Assembly: GCA_002633005.1 (NCBI GenBank)
Contig: NMRA01001038.1
Location: 3,305 to 43,758 of the forward strand
Length of the DNA stretch: 40,454 nucleotides
DNA from: Phoronis australis
Lineage: Eukaryota > Phoronida > Phoronidae
Direction: 5' to 3'
Shown here one piece after another: positions 38,483-40,454 of the stretch. The translations under genes and the position numbers were made by a program. The notes beneath the pieces are model-generated. The model saw nothing but the letters and a program-made list of their open reading frames with translations. It was not told the origin of the DNA and ran no database searches. Position 1 is the first letter of the stretch; every line of letters begins with the position of its first letter.

Positions 38483-40262
38483 TGTAATTAAACTCTGAAT
38501 ATGCTAACCAACATAGTTTATAACCGTGGTACCACGGGTTGCTGGCTTCTGACGCTGGCCTACTGCGAAATCCGGCATTTGCCGTTGGTGCTTTACCGCG
38601 GCTAAACGTGTGGTCACACATCGGGAATGTCCGCCAAAAACTGAGTGTTCGTTGTACTTCCACAAAGAGTAGTACATAATGTCAAGATCAATCACAAGAT
38701 ACGCCGGTTCTTGTGATTAAATTCTAGGTTAGGTGTTAAAATGAGCCATAAGAAGAAACAAATTACACTTTTAAGTAGTAGGTTAATTTTAATAATCTCA
38801 ATCCTTGAAACTGGGGATAGATTTCTTGACTTTGACATAGGGGTTACTTGCTCAAGTTCGAAATTTTTTGTTCGACAGGCGCACAAGTTAAATCACAACT
38901 GAAATCCGCCATGTTAACTACTTTAGGTCCTTGAATTCAGAGTTTTGAGATTGTTTTGAAAATTTCGTCGCCAATTCACCACTCACAAGGATAATTTAAT
39001 GGAATCAACGAAAGATAAGGCTTCGAAGGTTTATGCAACACCAGTCAGAGGAAGATGCACGCAAATTTTATTTGGATTTGGGACAGTTGAAGTTTGGAGC
39101 CTCGGCTTTCAAAGTTTTATTGTCCAACCTTTATGTTCCATGTATATGGTTATGAGTCATCGGGAAATTCGAGCGCCTGTGCAGTTTTAATAATTGAGAA
39201 AAACAGACGCGTTAACGCAGTCGATGAAATTTCTCGCTACGTGTCAAATTTCTCACGCATTCCGCTTTGCACGTTATCATGTTCGACTCACGTTCACTGT
39301 AAAAAACTTAGGGGACTTGCAGCTACATATTGATAACAGCATGTGAAATTCTCGACGACTATTGCTTCTTAAGCTTGTGTTAGGTAAGTACCTACATGTA
39401 TATGTACTTCACAGCGATATGGATGGTGTTTGGTTCTTGTTTGATTCAAAATACTTTGGGTGCGCTTAGATCTTGTCAATCGCTGTTAGGCTATAAAAGA
39501 CGTAGTCAAGCTTTACAGAGAGTGGCGTAGATCAAAAAATCTCCCACCATAGCTACGAACGACTGGTCGTTCAAACAAGTTCAAATATTTTCAAGGAATG
39601 AGCTCGCAAAATCGATTTAAGTCCGTCAGGATGCCGTGGAGACTCACTGTATCATCGTGATCGAGATCCAAGTCGTTGATGATATACCAGTTCTACCGAA
39701 AACGGACCCAAGCTTATGTATGATTATGTGCTCGACTACTTATGACAATATACGGTACATCTGTATGCTTTTAAGTTCACATTTAGTAGCACTTAGGGTC
39801 TGTTTCCTGAAAGTGACTTAAGCCTTAAGGCAGAAGTTCCATCTTACGCTGCCACTTCTCAATTGCTGAATAAAGGTCTGGTTTAAGTAATTTTGAGCGC
39901 ATCACAGTCTTGAAATTACTTATGGCAGTTGCCACAGTTGTTAGAGACTTTCCCCTTCTGTGCATGTGAGGTTTCATTATTTTTCAGATCTAATTAGGTG
40001 AACATTAAGAAAAAATGTCTCGGTGTCTTGTGTCTCAAGACACGTCTCATGGACCAGGCACCCAAACTATTAACTTCTTTTTTTAAATCCAGGTATTAAG
40101 TGCTGGAGTCACCAAGTGCAACCTAGTTTAAGACTCATCTATATATTGTATTTGAGCACAGAGTAATAGACTCGTAACTTGTTTTGGTATTTAAGTAGAC
40201 TCGAGAATGTGAAGTTCTAGTTCGGAGATTACACACCAGGGTCACATTTCTCTTTATTGCAG
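38483..40262. other. No firm gene; likely upstream region of the last gene
   Basis: ORFs at 38,999-39,333 overlap in different frames, one (MQHQSEEDARKFYLDLGQLK) being amphipathic but short. A donor-like TTAG|GTAAGTACC stands at 39,383, and a CCGCCATGTT (YY1 reverse) at about 38,905. The repeat end GTCTGTTTCCTGAAAGTGAC is at 39,799. Some of this may be 5' untranslated exons of the gene starting at 40,276. Confidence 0.35.
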
Positions 40263-40336
40263 GTCGTAACTAAAAATGACTGCTTCGAAAATTATAATAG
40301 CAGTGGTATTCCTACTGATGCACCACCAGGAACCAG
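40263..40336 (+). CDS. First coding exon of a probable secreted protein (continues outside)
   Basis: Polypyrimidine acceptor (tttctctttattgcag, to 40,262), a 13-bp leader, ATG at 40,276 in a good context (AAAATGA), and a donor CCAG|GTAAAT after 40,336. The 20 complete codons read MTASKIIIAVVFLLMHHQEP: one Lys, a run of ten hydrophobic residues, then a polar end. This is a signal peptide, so the product enters the secretory pathway. A separate signal-peptide exon with a phase-1 donor is common in extracellular multidomain proteins. The rest of the gene lies beyond 40,454. Confidence 0.55.
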
Positions 40337-40440
40337 GTAAATGTCTCACTTTAGTAGGCGTCTTCTTTAGTTGTATATTGCAATTTTCTACAAGGTAATA
40401 GGCTCCTCTTCTTACCAGAAGCATGACATGCGCACACCCA

Positions 40441-40454
40441 GGGGGGGGGGGGGG
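40441..40454 (+). repeat. Poly-G run at the window end
   Basis: Fourteen or more G residues end the window after ACACCCA. Such runs often break assemblies or cause length errors. Confidence 0.9.

Noticed and set aside
1-40454. CRISPR arrays, bacterial operons, rRNA genes
   Set aside because: No spaced direct repeats with unique spacers, no ribosome-binding-site/operon layout, no rRNA-like conserved stretches; the window is animal DNA.

Overview
The window is AT-rich animal genomic DNA, most likely from a marine invertebrate such as a mollusc, annelid, cnidarian or lancelet. There are no bacterial operons. Coding signal comes as short exons with GT-AG splice sites, and the recognisable domains (THAP, P2X7 C-terminal 'ballast', kringle, PAN/apple, SWIM plus YqaJ) are ones I associate with such genomes. 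Three single N bases (660, 3586, 8671) mark assembly joins. I could run no search, so family names rest on motifs I can read.

The region is mainly a graveyard of DNA transposons and broken genes. Left part (1-6.3 kb): a SWIM-domain relic (+) runs head-on into a THAP-domain ORF (-), the two N-terminal halves of a YqaJ/DDE transposon gene pair. After it come an orphan exon of the RNA polymerase I largest subunit and a degraded kringle + PAN/apple gene. At 7.0-7.75 kb an LTR-like block carries four heat-shock elements and a TATA box. At 8.7 kb there is a fragment resembling an SGNH-hydrolase start. Between 10.4 and 14.5 kb a THAP relic (+) faces a frameshifted P2X7-ballast pseudogene (-), with a pogo-like MITE and a palindromic repeat between them.

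Middle part (16.6-25.2 kb): two elements built from degenerate short-motif arrays (TTCAAT type and AGTGAGAAT type), a GGTCGC-rich direct duplication followed by another SWIM exon, a TTAA-flanked element with a THAP relic, and a transposon locus in which a DDE transposase (-), a YqaJ nuclease (+) and a THAP exon (-) are interleaved. The clearest mobile element is at 27,595-29,284: TTAA duplications, about 148-bp terminal inverted repeats, and inside them a THAP gene (+) converging on a P2X7-ballast gene (-). It sits inside an older palindromic repeat. This arrangement fits the Kolobok superfamily and is my best candidate for something undescribed: a mobile source of the P2X7 ballast domain.

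Right part (29.3-40.5 kb) is mostly empty. It holds a 4 x 41-bp tandem repeat, small MITEs, a three-exon relic of an uncharacterised C2H2/Cys-His gene (-), a perfect 59-bp duplication, and at the edge the first coding exon of a probable secreted protein (+) that continues outside. That last exon is the only model I see that looks like an intact host gene.
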